A stretch of 64,000 nucleotides of DNA from Purshia tridentata (lineage: Eukaryota > Streptophyta > Magnoliopsida > Rosales > Rosaceae): contig QANT01004569.1 of the NCBI GenBank assembly GCA_003254885.1, positions 1-64,000 of the forward strand, given 5' to 3'. Shown here piece after piece: positions 36,894 through 48,103 of this stretch. A program made the position numbers and the translations under genes. Under the pieces are notes generated by a model. It was not told the DNA's origin and made no database searches. It saw only the letters and a program-made list of their open reading frames with translations. The stretch's first letter is position 1, and each line of letters starts with the position of its first letter.

Positions 36894-38093
36894 CTCTCAT
36901 ATATCGATCCAGATTGTAAATATTGGGTTAATTAGCTCACCAAATTTAATCATAATCATACGATTTATGATCATGTATTGAGTTAAATTTTTAATTTATT
37001 TACTTAGTGCATTCGTTTGTTTGGAATTGATGTCACATTTTCTGCTAGCTCTTTCAATTTTGATTGCCCTGTTTACTTGTACCCTGTTTCTTCGAGTTTA
37101 GCAGAAAGTTGGGATCTTTTCCAGAACATGCATCAATGGTTAATCCCTTTTGGTCATCTTTTAAAATAGTTTATAAATTAAATATTAATTTTCATTTATT
37201 TGATGCCAATTTCAATTCTGTATGTTGCATTATGTTTGGCGCTTCTGCAATGGTGTATGCGGTCGTCTAATGATGATTGTTGTTTAAAGTTGCAATGCTC
37301 ATCATTTTACCAAGCTATTAATCCAACTTTACCCTCCAAAAAGAGGGAAAAATGAAAAATGCTTTTTCCTTTTAATGGGTCATATTTCTTACTTTTAATT
37401 TTAAGCCAAATATGTGACAAGAGAATTGGAGTTAAGCTAGGTAGTGGATGAGTTCAAATCCTCTCTCTCTTTGTGATAAAAAAAAAAAAATCAAAACTGT
37501 AATAATGAATGTAAAACGAATTGGAAAAATTACTTTGTATATATAATGAGTCCATTTTTTCTCACTATAAAAAGTAGTTAGTGAGCATTACTATTATTAT
37601 AGATGAGTGAACGTATCATTTGATGAATCTTAAAGTAATATTTTAGAATTATCTACTAATTGAGACTAAAATTTGAGTCAAACAAATGAATAATTTGGTC
37701 TTATGCAGCTTAACACGTAAATTGTTTACTCTAATATCACTCAACAAGTAAGAAGATTCTATACTTTCAACCTTCCTTAGTCCTTATATTTAATGACATT
37801 TACTATTGATACCAACCCAAATGCTCATTAGATCCCCTCTAATATTTTTCCCAAAATTTCTCCTTTTTCCTTCAAATAAAATTCTAAAAAATGTAAAACA
37901 ACAAAAAAGAAAAGAGGGAAAAACATTACCCTCACCGGAACCAATTAAGTTGGACTGGCAGGCAGAAGCACCACGTATATATATGTGCATCTGAAACATG
38001 AAACAGTAACAATTTTTACAACACCAAAATTCTCAAATGTATGATATTCAAGAGGGACAACAAGAAAAAAGAAAACTGAGAAGAGTACCTTGT
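36894..38093. other. Intergenic DNA
   Basis: AT-rich. A fragment at 37420-37490 has a gagttcaaatcc motif followed by an A-tract, vaguely SINE-like, but too weak to call. No gene supported. Confidence 0.4.
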
Positions 38094-38238
38094 TTCTTTC
38101 GAGAAAGAAAATAACCATGTCAGTTGATAGGCGATGCTCCATAGCTGTCACCAAGACATTCAACGATAACTTTTGAAGGTACAAACTGTGTAATGTCTCC
38201 AAAGCTGTCATAAGGCTGTATTGTCTAAACTGATCCAT
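38094..38238 (-). pseudogene. Fragment of an unknown gene (first copy)
   Basis: About 145 bp that looks exonic on the minus strand, ending at a good donor (AACAAG|GTACTC). A related fragment lies at about 39580-39650 in the same orientation. Both contain a ctatcaactga(c/g)atgg block, but the first copy is shorter by about 8 bases, which changes the frame. I do not recognise the parent protein. It appears to have been carried along in the tandem duplication that made the inhibitor cluster. Confidence 0.4.
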
Positions 38239-38740
38239 ACTGCCATTCAGTGTTATAACTTCAAATGCAATAATTAAGGAAAAGGATGAATATCAAAATT
38301 TAAAGACACCACCACATCTGCATAATTTTCAAAATTCAAAAAGACAAAACTGATGCATGCAATTAGAAGAATTAATAGAGAAACAGCTATTTTCCAACGG
38401 TAAAACAAATAAAGATTTCATCAGCCATATAAAACTGATGTAAGAGATATAAATGACTTCAAATAGCTACAAACTGACAGAAATTGACCCAATTCAAAAT
38501 TCACATAACAGACCAATAAAGTTGGTCATTAAATCAATTTAATTTGTAATAAACCTCAATTCAAAATCTATAAAACCTGTAACTCCCTTTTTAAAATTTG
38601 TAACGCATATCTTACATACATAGAAAACCAGGAAGCATCTAAGTAATTAAGAAATTTGCTTTAACATTTGGTGTCAGAGTAACCTTCTCTTTGTGTGTCA
38701 GTGTATGAACTCACTCAGATATAGCATGCTATATTGCTAT

Positions 38741-38749
38741 ATAAGGGAC
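38741..38749 (+). promoter_or_regulatory. TATA box of first C/VIF gene
   Basis: tatataagg lies about 90 bp before the ATG. The flanking region (gtgtcagagta near 38673) is repeated upstream of the broken copy near 40082. Confidence 0.55.
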
Positions 38750-38835
38750 TATGTAGCCTTCAGTTTTTCTATACCCTCTCTAACATTAGCATATATATAT
38801 ACCAAATTCTCAAACCCTTTGTCCTGCAAATTAAG

Positions 38836-39369
38836 ATGAAGAATTCAACATCTCTATCACTCATATTTCTCATTCAACTTGTTGTTCTAAATGTCTTTCT
38901 TCCAATGAGTCATTGTAGAGTCTTCTTGCCAATGGATGCCAATCTCATTGAACAAACATGCCAAAAAACACCAGACTACCATCTCTGTGTCTCTTCTCTT
39001 AAATCAGACGCTCGAAGCTTGGACGCTGATGTCAAAGGCTTAGGCGTCATAATGGCGGATGTAGTTGAGGCTAAGGCACATGAAACTCTGAAAAAAATCA
39101 GTGAGCTACTCAAGCAGAGCCCAGGAGATCAATCCTTAAGCTCTTGCCACGAAGATTACAATGCAGTTGTACAAGCTGATGTCCCGGAAGCCAAAGAAGG
39201 TTTTAGTAAAGGTAACCCCAAGTTTGCGGAACAAGGCATGAATGATGCAGCCATTGAGGCAGATTCATGTGAAAATGGTTTTTCAGGCAGCTCTCCTCTC
39301 ACAGATTTGAACAAGGCTGCTCATGATCTTGCAGCTGTTTCTGCAGCAATAGCTAGGATATTGCTTTGA
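38836..39369 (+). CDS. Cell wall/vacuolar inhibitor of beta-fructosidase, 177 aa
   Basis: Single exon. Signal peptide (SLIFLIQLVVLNVFLPMSHC) followed by the PMEI/invertase-inhibitor four-helix domain. The first helical hairpin has the two conserved cysteines in TCQKTPDYHLCVSSL. The third and fourth are in SSCHEDYNAVV and ADSCENGFSG, matching the two-disulfide pattern. Block DVPEAKEGFSKGNPKFAEQG and the end SSPLTDLN...ARILL are close to Arabidopsis C/VIF1 (At1g47960). These proteins bind and inhibit acid invertases in the wall or vacuole. Pectin methylesterase inhibition is the alternative for the fold, but the sequence favours C/VIF. The ORF is open upstream; the ATG at 38836 is chosen because the signal peptide begins there. 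First of a tandem cluster. Confidence 0.9.
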   Translation: MKNSTSLSLIFLIQLVVLNVFLPMSHCRVFLPMDANLIEQTCQKTPDYHLCVSSLKSDARSLDADVKGLGVIMADVVEAKAHETLKKISELLKQSPGDQSLSSCHEDYNAVVQADVPEAKEGFSKGNPKFAEQGMNDAAIEADSCENGFSGSSPLTDLNKAAHDLAAVSAAIARILL

Positions 39370-39578
39370 TATGTTTCATGTTTTTGTTACCTTATCACAT
39401 CAATAAACCGCTTTTGTTACTCTCAGACTATTATAGATTAATTTGATAATCAAACACTTAATTACCTTGAACTCGCCAAGCAGGAACTAAATCTCTGCAT
39501 CTCAAACATTAATTAATATTTACATCACCATCTCAAATCTATGGCATTGAGGAAAGGGGAAAAAAGGGACATTGAGAA

Positions 39579-39655
39579 GACAGATCATTACCATCTCAGT
39601 TGATAGTGCCACAGATGATTCTCCAAAGCTATCACATCAAGAAATACAGTACATT
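39579..39655 (-). pseudogene. Fragment of the same unknown gene (second copy)
   Basis: The minus-strand frame reads DSFGESSVALSTEMV. It resembles the fragment at 38094-38238 and has the same position and orientation relative to its neighbouring inhibitor copy, so it marks the same duplication unit of about 1.4-1.5 kb. Confidence 0.35.
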
Positions 39656-40267
39656 TAAGTAGATAAATAAAAAATAAAATATAAGCAGTTTTTTGTGTTT
39701 TTTGTTAATTGGTTGATGTGCTTGAAATATTTTATTGTTTGTAGAACCGTTTGAAATAGTCCCCATAGATCATGGTAGTTTTTTGTAATTTAACCTATTA
39801 AGCTCACATCCAAATGCAACCTTAACAACTTTGAAGAATTAGCATATGGTGTAAAGTATTTTTGGCTGCCTTAAAAGGTCAGCATATTAGCAGAACCCTC
39901 TTCAGCTTGTTCAGCATATTAGCGGCTCTTAATATGGTAGTTTTCACCAAGAAGCGGGTTTTGGGAGCATGCTATATCTGCATTGTAGCTAGTCTCCTGC
40001 TTGAATAAGATGACACACAGATTTTGAAAATCTGGTTGGAATTGCGATAAGAAAATTTTGGTTGAATGTGCTTAAAATTTAGTGTCAGAGTAGTTCTCTC
40101 TTTTTGTGTCAATCCATGAGCTCATACACACATGGCATGTACGACATTGGAACATAGCAATTTATTGGGGCTCACACCTTATCAGATGTGAAGCATTCAT
40201 TTACTCCGTATCATTTCTAACATATATATCAACCAAATTCTCATACCCTTTCTCCCTGCAAATTAAG

Positions 40268-40798
40268 ACGAAGAATTCAATATCTCCAACACTCATATTT
40301 CTCATTCTTTTTTGTCTAATTGTCTTTCTTCCAATGAACCATTGCAGGGTTGTCTTCCCAAACGATGACAATCTCATTGACCAAACATGCCATGAAACAC
40401 CAAACTACGACCTTTGTGTCGCTTCTCTTAAATCAGACCCTCAAAGCTCCAATGCAGATGTCAAAGGCTTAGCCCTCATAATGCCATAATGGTTAATGTA
40501 GTTAAGGCCAAGGCAACAGAAACTCTGAACCAAATCAATGAGCTGCTTAAGCAGAAGCCAGGAGATCAATCCTTAAGCTCTTGGGTCGAAAATTACAATA
40601 CAGTTTTACAATTAATTAAGCTGATGATGTCCCAAAGGCCAGTGATGCTTTAGCTAAAGGTGACCCTACGTTTGCAGAGCAAGGCATGAATTATGTTTTC
40701 CTTAGAGCAGATGCATGTGAAAATGGTTTGTCCGTGACGTTGCGAATGTGGCTACAGCAATCGTGGATCAATTGCTCGACCCACCAGTCCCACATTGA
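40268..40798 (+). pseudogene. Broken C/VIF invertase-inhibitor copy
   Basis: Closest to the gene at 38836-39369, and its upstream DNA is also shared. The position of the start codon reads ACG. The first part is still recognisable (IFLILFCLIVFLPMNHC, DNLIDQTCHETPNYDLCVAS). About 8 extra bases near 40485 (ataatgccataatgg in place of ataatgg) shift the frame into a stop. Further insertions lie near 40610. The 3' half keeps scattered similarity to about 40798 but has lost part of the last conserved block. With several disabling changes it is very probably non-functional. Confidence 0.8.
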
Positions 40799-41389
40799 AT
40801 GAGCTAAATATATAATAAGGCTATAATACTTATTCAACAATACAATCATTAATTTGTTTTTGAGACACTGTATTTAGGTGACAGGTGTATCAAAAGGGAA
40901 ACTCCGTTTGAGTTTGAGTCTACATGTGATTTTTTGTCCAACGCAGCGTTTAGTGCAAATGTAATCTCTTGTCCACGCGGCACAAGAGTGCTCACTTACG
41001 AATCTTCTTGATGTTGTACACATCTTGTCAATAGCAGCCTACCCTGTCCCATGTAGTTACTATTGTTTCCAAGCTTTGTTTCTACTTTCCGCTGGTTTTT
41101 CTGCGTGTAGTTTTGCTTAGTTGTCTATTTCTTTCTGTTGAGGCCAAAACTTAATGGTATTTGATTATTGAAGCATATGTAACTTTCTTACATGTGAACT
41201 GAATAATCAACTTTTAGACATGTGAACATAATTTGTGGCAATGAATGAACCATGAGTATATAAATTAATTGGCAATGGAATTAGAAGAACAACCCCAACA
41301 TTAAGTTCCATTTGCTCTGCTGATATAAGAACCAAACCCCCAAATTAGTCCAAGTGTTCTCTTCCAATCCAATCTTTCATTCCCAGGAA

Positions 41390-41932
41390 ATGAGGCACTC
41401 AATCCTAATCCCTCTTCTTGTCCTACTCATTGTACCCCAAATAACGCAATCCTCAATACTTCATCCATCAGATGAAGGCAGTGGTGATCTGATAGATAAG
41501 ACATGCAAGAAAACACCCCACTATGACCTCTGTGTGTCCTCTCTACAATCAAGCCCTGAAAGCTCCAACACAGATGTTCCAGGGCTGGCCCACATAATGG
41601 GTGATTTGCTTCTTGCAAATGCAAGTGGTACACTGGACTACATTCATGGCCTACTCAAGCAGTCCCCAGAGCCAGAGTTGCAGAGGCCCTTGGCAAACTG
41701 TGCTGAACTGTACATTCCAGTGGTGAAGTACAGCCTGCCCCAAGCAATTGAGGCACTGGGTAAAGGGAATTATGGGTTTGCCAAGTACGGCATATCTGAT
41801 GCTGCCAAGGAGGCTGATGCATGCGAGAAGGGCTTTTCAGGATCAACCAAATCACCCCTGACTGATATGAACACTCTTGTGCACAACCTCTCTGATGTGG
41901 CTGTGGCCATTCTCAATTTATTAAAGGGTTGA
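41390..41932 (+). CDS. Invertase-inhibitor-like protein (C/VIF or PMEI family), 180 aa
   Basis: Single exon, intact. Signal peptide (MRHSILIPLLVLLIVPQITQ), then the four-cysteine inhibitor domain: TCKKTPHYDLCVSSLQSSPE, LANCAELYIPVVKYS, EADACEKGFSGSTKSPLTD, ending VAVAILNLLKG. It shares the N-terminal hairpin with its neighbours but is clearly more diverged (for example YSLPQAIEALGKGNYGFAKY in place of the VPEAKE block). It therefore belongs to an older duplication than the 38.8/40.3 kb pair. Target is probably a wall or vacuolar invertase. Translation from the upstream open frame (GTG at 41354) is unlikely; the ATG at 41390 starts the signal peptide. Confidence 0.88.
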   Translation: MRHSILIPLLVLLIVPQITQSSILHPSDEGSGDLIDKTCKKTPHYDLCVSSLQSSPESSNTDVPGLAHIMGDLLLANASGTLDYIHGLLKQSPEPELQRPLANCAELYIPVVKYSLPQAIEALGKGNYGFAKYGISDAAKEADACEKGFSGSTKSPLTDMNTLVHNLSDVAVAILNLLKG

Positions 41933-43272
41933 TTATAGTCATGAATATCATGTACTCATAATCATATTGCTTTTCTTCTGTGATATTTTGTTTTTATTTG
42001 GAACTTTCAGCTTTTATCTTTTGATATTTGTACTTGTCGCAGTAGCTTGCCAGCTTCAAGCCACTGAAATTAGAGTTTGTGTTCTCTTCATGTTCTTTTG
42101 CTGTAGACTAGAAGAGATGCACCTGTTCAACTGTTTTGAAGGGTTGATTGGGATTGGATTGGGCCAGATCAAGTTTCCCTTGTCGAATATTTTTAGGCCG
42201 GAATTTAATTGGATATATTAAATTGCTAAATTTATATGTATTCAAATGATAAGCTTCTAAGTTGAAAAAATAATACGAGAAGAAAGATGTATTAGTCATA
42301 CGGAAAATCCCTCTTTCAATCCTCACAAAAATGGTAAGATTAGTAAGGATAAATTTTTCCTTATGACAAATTCATCTTCTTCCTTGAAAAATTGAGTTAT
42401 TTAATCGATCTTATCCAATTATATGCATCTAAGGGAAGCCTTAAGCCTCATGAATGGTACAATGAATAAGAGCATAAAACTTCTAGGAGATTTTGAAGTA
42501 GCCCATAATTTCTAACAAGAAGAGAATTCGTTTTTTGTCAAATAGTCTGCATAAAGTTCTATCACGTCAGAATTGCGTCTGGATTTAAGATTGCTTTTAA
42601 TGTATACATGTGAAGGCAAATGTTGTCTTGTGATCAATTTGGGACCCTTCATATTTAATTACAAATATTATAAGTGCAGGGAAGGCTCTAGAAACACATA
42701 GGTTGTCTATTCTGATTTCTGAATATCCATGCAAGTAGCAGTTGCAATTATACTGGTGTCGCTGACTTCAATAACGAGCCAACACCATGTGAGATCACAT
42801 GTTAAGGCCAAACCCTCAACATGTAGAAAACCACTGCCTGGCCCAAAGCACTTCAATTATAAATAAATAAGAGACGAAGAAATAGGAATTTACAAGAGGA
42901 ATAAATAAATTTCAAATTCTAATTTTAGGAAAATACACTGGTAATTACCAATTTACCATTTATTTGGCTCAGATTAGTTGCAAGGAAGGCAACTTATCAG
43001 TAAGCATTTGAAATCACCTACAGAACATACTACTGAAAATTGTATGGCAATCTCTCTCTTCCTCTCCATCTTCTCTCTCTCCCCCCTTCCTCTCTCTCTC
43101 TCTTCTCTCTTCTCTCTCCTCTCTCTCTTTCTCTGTACATACTAGGGGGATAATAACCCAGCTAGAGTCGGCTCAAGTAGGCCATGCGTACAAAAAATGA
43201 GGATTCAAAGGCATCATGGAAATTTGTTCAATTCTTTCCATGAATCATGATGCCAGAAACTGGATTGTAAAA
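41933..43272. other. Convergent intergenic region
   Basis: Holds the 3' UTR of the inhibitor gene (+) and of the membrane-anchored protein gene (-). A CT-rich tract of about 75 bp (43059-43134) is GA-rich on the sense strand of the latter. No other gene seen. Confidence 0.5.
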
Positions 43273-45074
43273 TCACCCTGCCCATCTTTTCAGCTTCTCC
43301 TGCGGATCTGAACCAGCAACTTGCTCTACCATACTGCAAGGTGCAATCCAAGTGGAAAATTTTATTTCAGACTGTCAAACTAATGTTATTCCTTGAGTAA
43401 AAGAAATTCTACTATTCCTACATATAAGATGCTATATAAACAAAAAAATAAAATAAAAATTGTAACAGGATATATTTATAGATAAAAAGAATTTAACATA
43501 CTTGGGAGACTCGGAATCAGGTCCATTTTGATTAGTTGATGACAGATTTGGGTAGTACTGAATTGAGATCAAACTGCCTGCCGTTCCTCCTGCAGACAAA
43601 GGAGATCCCTCGAAGCTTACAGGCGAGCTTCCTCTAGATGAAATTCCTGCACATAAATGCCAATAGAATGTGAATGCCAAGTAATGAGTAGGAAAATAAA
43701 TTAGATTATAAACCCTTACGAAAAAAACACCATGAAATTGTTCAAAAAAAAAAAAAAAAAACTTTCACTTTCAACAAAGTGTCTTCCAAAGCCTACCTAT
43801 TTTCAAGCAGATAAAGCCTAATGATAATTAAGCAACTACAGTCTCCTGAAGTTGGCTGCTGTCATGTGGAGGAAAAAGATAGTCAATATCTAAGATACTA
43901 TCACAACCAAGCTCACCTCTTTTGACAACAAGACAAAAACAGTCTCTACTTTCCTACTTTTCTCACTAACCAAGAAGCTAGTATTAATCTTTAAAGAACA
44001 AAAAAGGCAAATCTAATTAAGTAAATGAAAATAAAACTAAATAATAGAACAAGAAAAGAAGGAAGGTAAAAAAAGTCTTGGCCTTTAGGCATCTCTGTAA
44101 ACATATACGGTTAAGAAACTCATTAAAGGTAAATATAGATAAACTATAAAATCGTTCATTATAGCAAGTCAACTTCAAACCCAAAACATGCTAGTAAAAA
44201 TTAACCCATTTATCTTTCAGGGAATAACCAAAGAAATGCTAGAGTATGCACTAATGATATCCAAAAAGTTGCAACTAATTGAATAAGAAGCAATTACAAA
44301 AATAAATAGTGATGCACATTGCAAATTCACCGAAACAGTTCGGAATGGTTTAAACTCATAAAACAACCAGTCGTGTAGTTCTCTAGCTTCCTAACTAGGA
44401 AAAGGTGATGTGAAATTTTTTTTGTTCTGTCTTAAACTAAGCTATCTATTACCACGACAAACAAGTTAACCATTGTCAAATACCACAAATTCAGTAAGTG
44501 ATCCTCAAGTTCAAAAAGAAATTTTACCTTGAAAGATTAGCACAAGACAGAAGAGAATGGTGAACACCATGGCTAACATGTTGCTATTGGAAGATGATGC
44601 CTTAGCAGCTTTCATCTTCTTCAAGGCTTTCATCCGCTCAATCCTTGCACGTTTCCACATGGCAATCTCTGAGAGCTCCTTGATTAGCTTCTGGTCAGCA
44701 GCATCCAATGATGGGCCTCTTGGAGGTCTGGGAGGTTTAGGAGCCTTTTTATTGCTTGACTTCTTCCGCTTATCCTTCACCTGAGTCTTCTCGGCATGAT
44801 CTATACCCTCATTTCCCTCCAGCATCTTGTTTGTTGCCGCCTTCAAACTCTCAGGGCAGACCCCATTGGAGTTGGACACATTGCCACACAAACCGACTCT
44901 GTCTTCAGCCTTAATTGAACCATCCAAAAATCCACCACAAACCTTAGCCAGCAATGTCTTTGCTTGTTTTTTAGCACACGAAACAGGGCTATTGCTTAAA
45001 TCTTCCTCACTAACCATCACCCCACTTTCAAGATCAACTTCAAACTCTTTATCTCTCGGACTCTGATGATCCAT
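43273..45074 (-). CDS. Plant membrane-anchored protein of unknown function, 250 aa
   Basis: Three coding exons on the minus strand: 45074-44528, 43646-43502 and 43333-43273. They join through a Gly codon and an AA|T Asn codon to give 250 residues. The N-terminal half is polar and acidic. Then come a basic Pro-rich stretch (KKAPKPPRPPRGPSLDAADQ), a charged helix (ELSEIAMWKRARIERMKALK, KKMKAAK), and one transmembrane segment (MLAMVFTILFCLVLIFQG). A short tail follows (GSSPVSFEGSPLSAGGTAGS) and ends DPQEKLKRWAG. This order is typical of an uncharacterised plant family with a single C-terminal membrane helix; I know no function. A 5' leader intron probably spans the 248-bp duplication, with the first exon near 45925-46080. 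Confidence 0.85.
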
Positions 45075-45300
45075 TACAACCAACCAAACCCAAGTTAATT
45101 AATCGTTAACCTGCCCCTAACTCCAAATGATCAAAGCCACAATACTTTCACTAAAGAAAACGAAAACAACCAAATTTGAAATTTGAATCTTTGGAGTCAA
45201 TATATTATATTTCCAGCTAAAAACTTGATCACAAATATGTCTAGCTTCATCAAGTAAACAGCACTTTCCACATTAGCTTGCAATTAAATCGAAGCAGCTT

Positions 45301-45794
45301 CATGAATGCAAATTAACTTGTTTTACAAGGCACGCCCCTCTTTCCCAACCAACAATCAAGCATCAAACGACAACCTCCCTTATTCTTTTTTCCCTTTCCT
45401 GTCAATCAACAAAACCATTTAACCATTAACATTAACACGGCAGGAAAAAAAATAAGAAATAAAAAATCCCAAATGTGAATGTAGCTTTCAGGTGAAACAA
45501 ACCTGAACAACAAAAACTAAAAACGGAAAGATTAAAGAAAGCCCAATACATGAATGCAAATTAACTTGTTTTACAAGGCACGCGCCTCTTTCCCAACCAA
45601 CAATCAAGCATCAAACGACAACCTCCCTCATTCTTTTTTCCCTTTCCTGTCAATCAACAAAACCATTCAACCATTAACATTAACACGGCAGGAAAAAAAA
45701 AAAAAAATACAAAATCCCAAATGTGAATGTAGCTTTCAGGTGAAACAAACCTGAACAACAAAACTAAAAACGGAAAGATTAAAGAAAGCCCAAT
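45301..45794. repeat. 248-bp tandem duplication
   Basis: Copies begin catgaatgcaaattaacttg at 45301 and 45549 and differ at a handful of bases plus A-tract length. It lies in the presumed leader intron of the membrane-anchored protein gene. Confidence 0.92.
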
Positions 45795-46082
45795 CAAACC
45801 CACATCAGGCAGCGATTTAAAATGGACCCTGAGAACCCCCAATAAACACCCTTTACTAGAAACTCGAAAGAAATGAATTGAAAAATGAGAAGCAGAAAAT
45901 AAAATGAAAAGGGTAAGTAGAAACCTTCAAAAGCAAGCGAAGAAACCCCAGATCCGATGCGGAGAAAGAGCTTACAGCGAAGCTGAGCGCCAAATATGGA
46001 AGGTGAAGCGCTAATTTGAGATGGGTCAGACTCGGAGTGAGAGAGAAGGGAATGGAATGGAATGGACACGAGGGTTTTGAGG

Positions 46083-48103
46083 AGAATCGGCGAGAAAGTG
46101 CTGGACTTTATTGTATATATTTATCAAATGTGCGCTATATCTTCGTCCTCATTAAATACCACCGCAAATGATGGGAATCTGATGTTTGTTTTCTGAAGCT
46201 GAATGAAGCTTCACCGACACTTGCATGGCATTTCAGTCTTTGACTTTGGTGTGGCTTTTCTTCTTGTTTATTTAAATATAAATTATATATATATATATTT
46301 GCTTTTGGCTACTTTTAATTATTATTAGCCAATTAGGGTGGGCCCTATTGGGCCTTTGTGATTACTAAGAAATTAATTTTGAATGCAAAATAATAATTTT
46401 TTAATTAATTAATTAACATGATTTTACAGCCTTTTCATTTTCTTTTGGTACACGACCTTAATCAATTTTTTTTGTTACACGACCTTAATCAATTTTTTTG
46501 GTACACAACCTTAATCAATTTTTAATCATGGATCATCAACGCGTACATCATATTCATGTGTTGAATAGGTATATGCTATATAATGTTAAGGAATATTCTT
46601 TAGTGTAAACTGCAATTATTAGAACCACACATTCATATACATTAATCTACTTAATTAATTGTTATATATAGTGAAAAAATATTAGATTTAGAAACAACTC
46701 TACTACTTGTGATTCACAATAAATCCGATGACATATTTATCTCTCAAATTAAAATTGTAATTATATATATTTAAACTATTTATGTATACTCATATGAGAT
46801 TCATTTGAAATTGATAGATAATTTAACGATTTTTTATTTTTTTAGTGTTTGTGATAATTTTCGATTCTCATTATTGGCAAGGGCTAATAACTTTTCTTTT
46901 TGATGATGAAATATTTGGCTCTTTTTATATGTAAGAAATTATTCATTCTTATAATCATCACAATTTGACGTGCATGTGCATCTAAGTTTTTCCTTTTTTC
47001 TAAAATGGCTTAATTCCTCCTTATAAGTCCACACATATTAAATTATAATTGGTATATAAAAAAATTAATCTATTCCATTTAATGCATTTCCTTTTTGTGG
47101 ATGACAGTCTTGATATACAGAGCTATTTACCCCAAAAAGATGCAGTCTTTTTTTTTTGGCCAAAAAAAAAGATGCTGTCTTAATCGAATACGAAACATAG
47201 AAATGCTGTACAGAGTACAGACAAACTTGGTCCAACAAATTTTCATGAGCCTCATGGTGTTAATATATATATATTTTTTGAGGTGGTCAATGGTGTTCGA
47301 GCCAGTTTCGCTCATCTCGACTAATCTCATTCTCGAACATGTCAAAAATAAGCTATTTACACTGAAATTAAGAAATTCAAAAAAGATAAACCATTCACAT
47401 CCTGACCATGTGAATAGTCAAACTAATGACTACTATGAAGCAAACTCATGGTGTTAATACTTGATGACAAGGCATTGTAAAGACAACGATAGTCATTGTC
47501 TAGCTGGACTGTGACCCCAAAAGATTGCTCCTCCATTCCATTCATAAAATGTGTGACCAAAATCCATGAACCCAAAAGAGAAAATGGGTGGGGTAGGCCA
47601 ACCCTCTCACTATACAATCCACGTGAGTAAATTTGATCAGATCTTAAAGATGATATGGGAATTTAATACAAGGCAATTGATGCTCTGTAGGTGGGAAACT
47701 TATCTGGAGCCCACCCATTTTGTATGTGAAGTTGTTTTCTTTCTTTGTTGCTAATAATACCAAGTTGATGTTGATAATTGAAGTTGTGTCCCATCGTTTT
47801 AAGAAGAGGACCCTTTAAATCTTAGAAAAATAAAAAGTGACGACTCATTAATAGATATTGTGTTCCTTGGCTGTGGTGCATGCATTTGGGTATGTAATTT
47901 TCCAGAACGAAGCTACAAAGGGTTAAAATGTTGAACCCTGCATTAGCTTCACAAATCACAATAATGCAAAAGGCACCATATTTCTTAAATTCATGAGTAT
48001 TAACTTATTCTTAAAAACCGACTTACAAGAAAATGATACTTATTTGCTTATATATTATATATTCTAAAGATATTGAGGTAAAATAGAGTATCAATAATTA
48101 ACT
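46083..48103. other. AT-rich intergenic DNA
   Basis: No gene supported. A TATA-like stretch near 46111-46122 may serve the membrane-anchored protein gene on the minus strand. Confidence 0.45.
46446..46523. repeat. Triplicated unit of about 28-32 bp
   Basis: Three successive copies of ggtacacgaccttaatcaat followed by T-tracts of different length. The last copy reads cacaacc. Confidence 0.85.

Noticed and set aside
37420-37490. SINE-like fragment with a B-box-like gagttcaaatcc and A-tract
   Set aside because: Only one short motif; no tRNA-like A box or target duplication seen. Similar weak motifs at about 34680-34740 and 50790-50860 were also left out.
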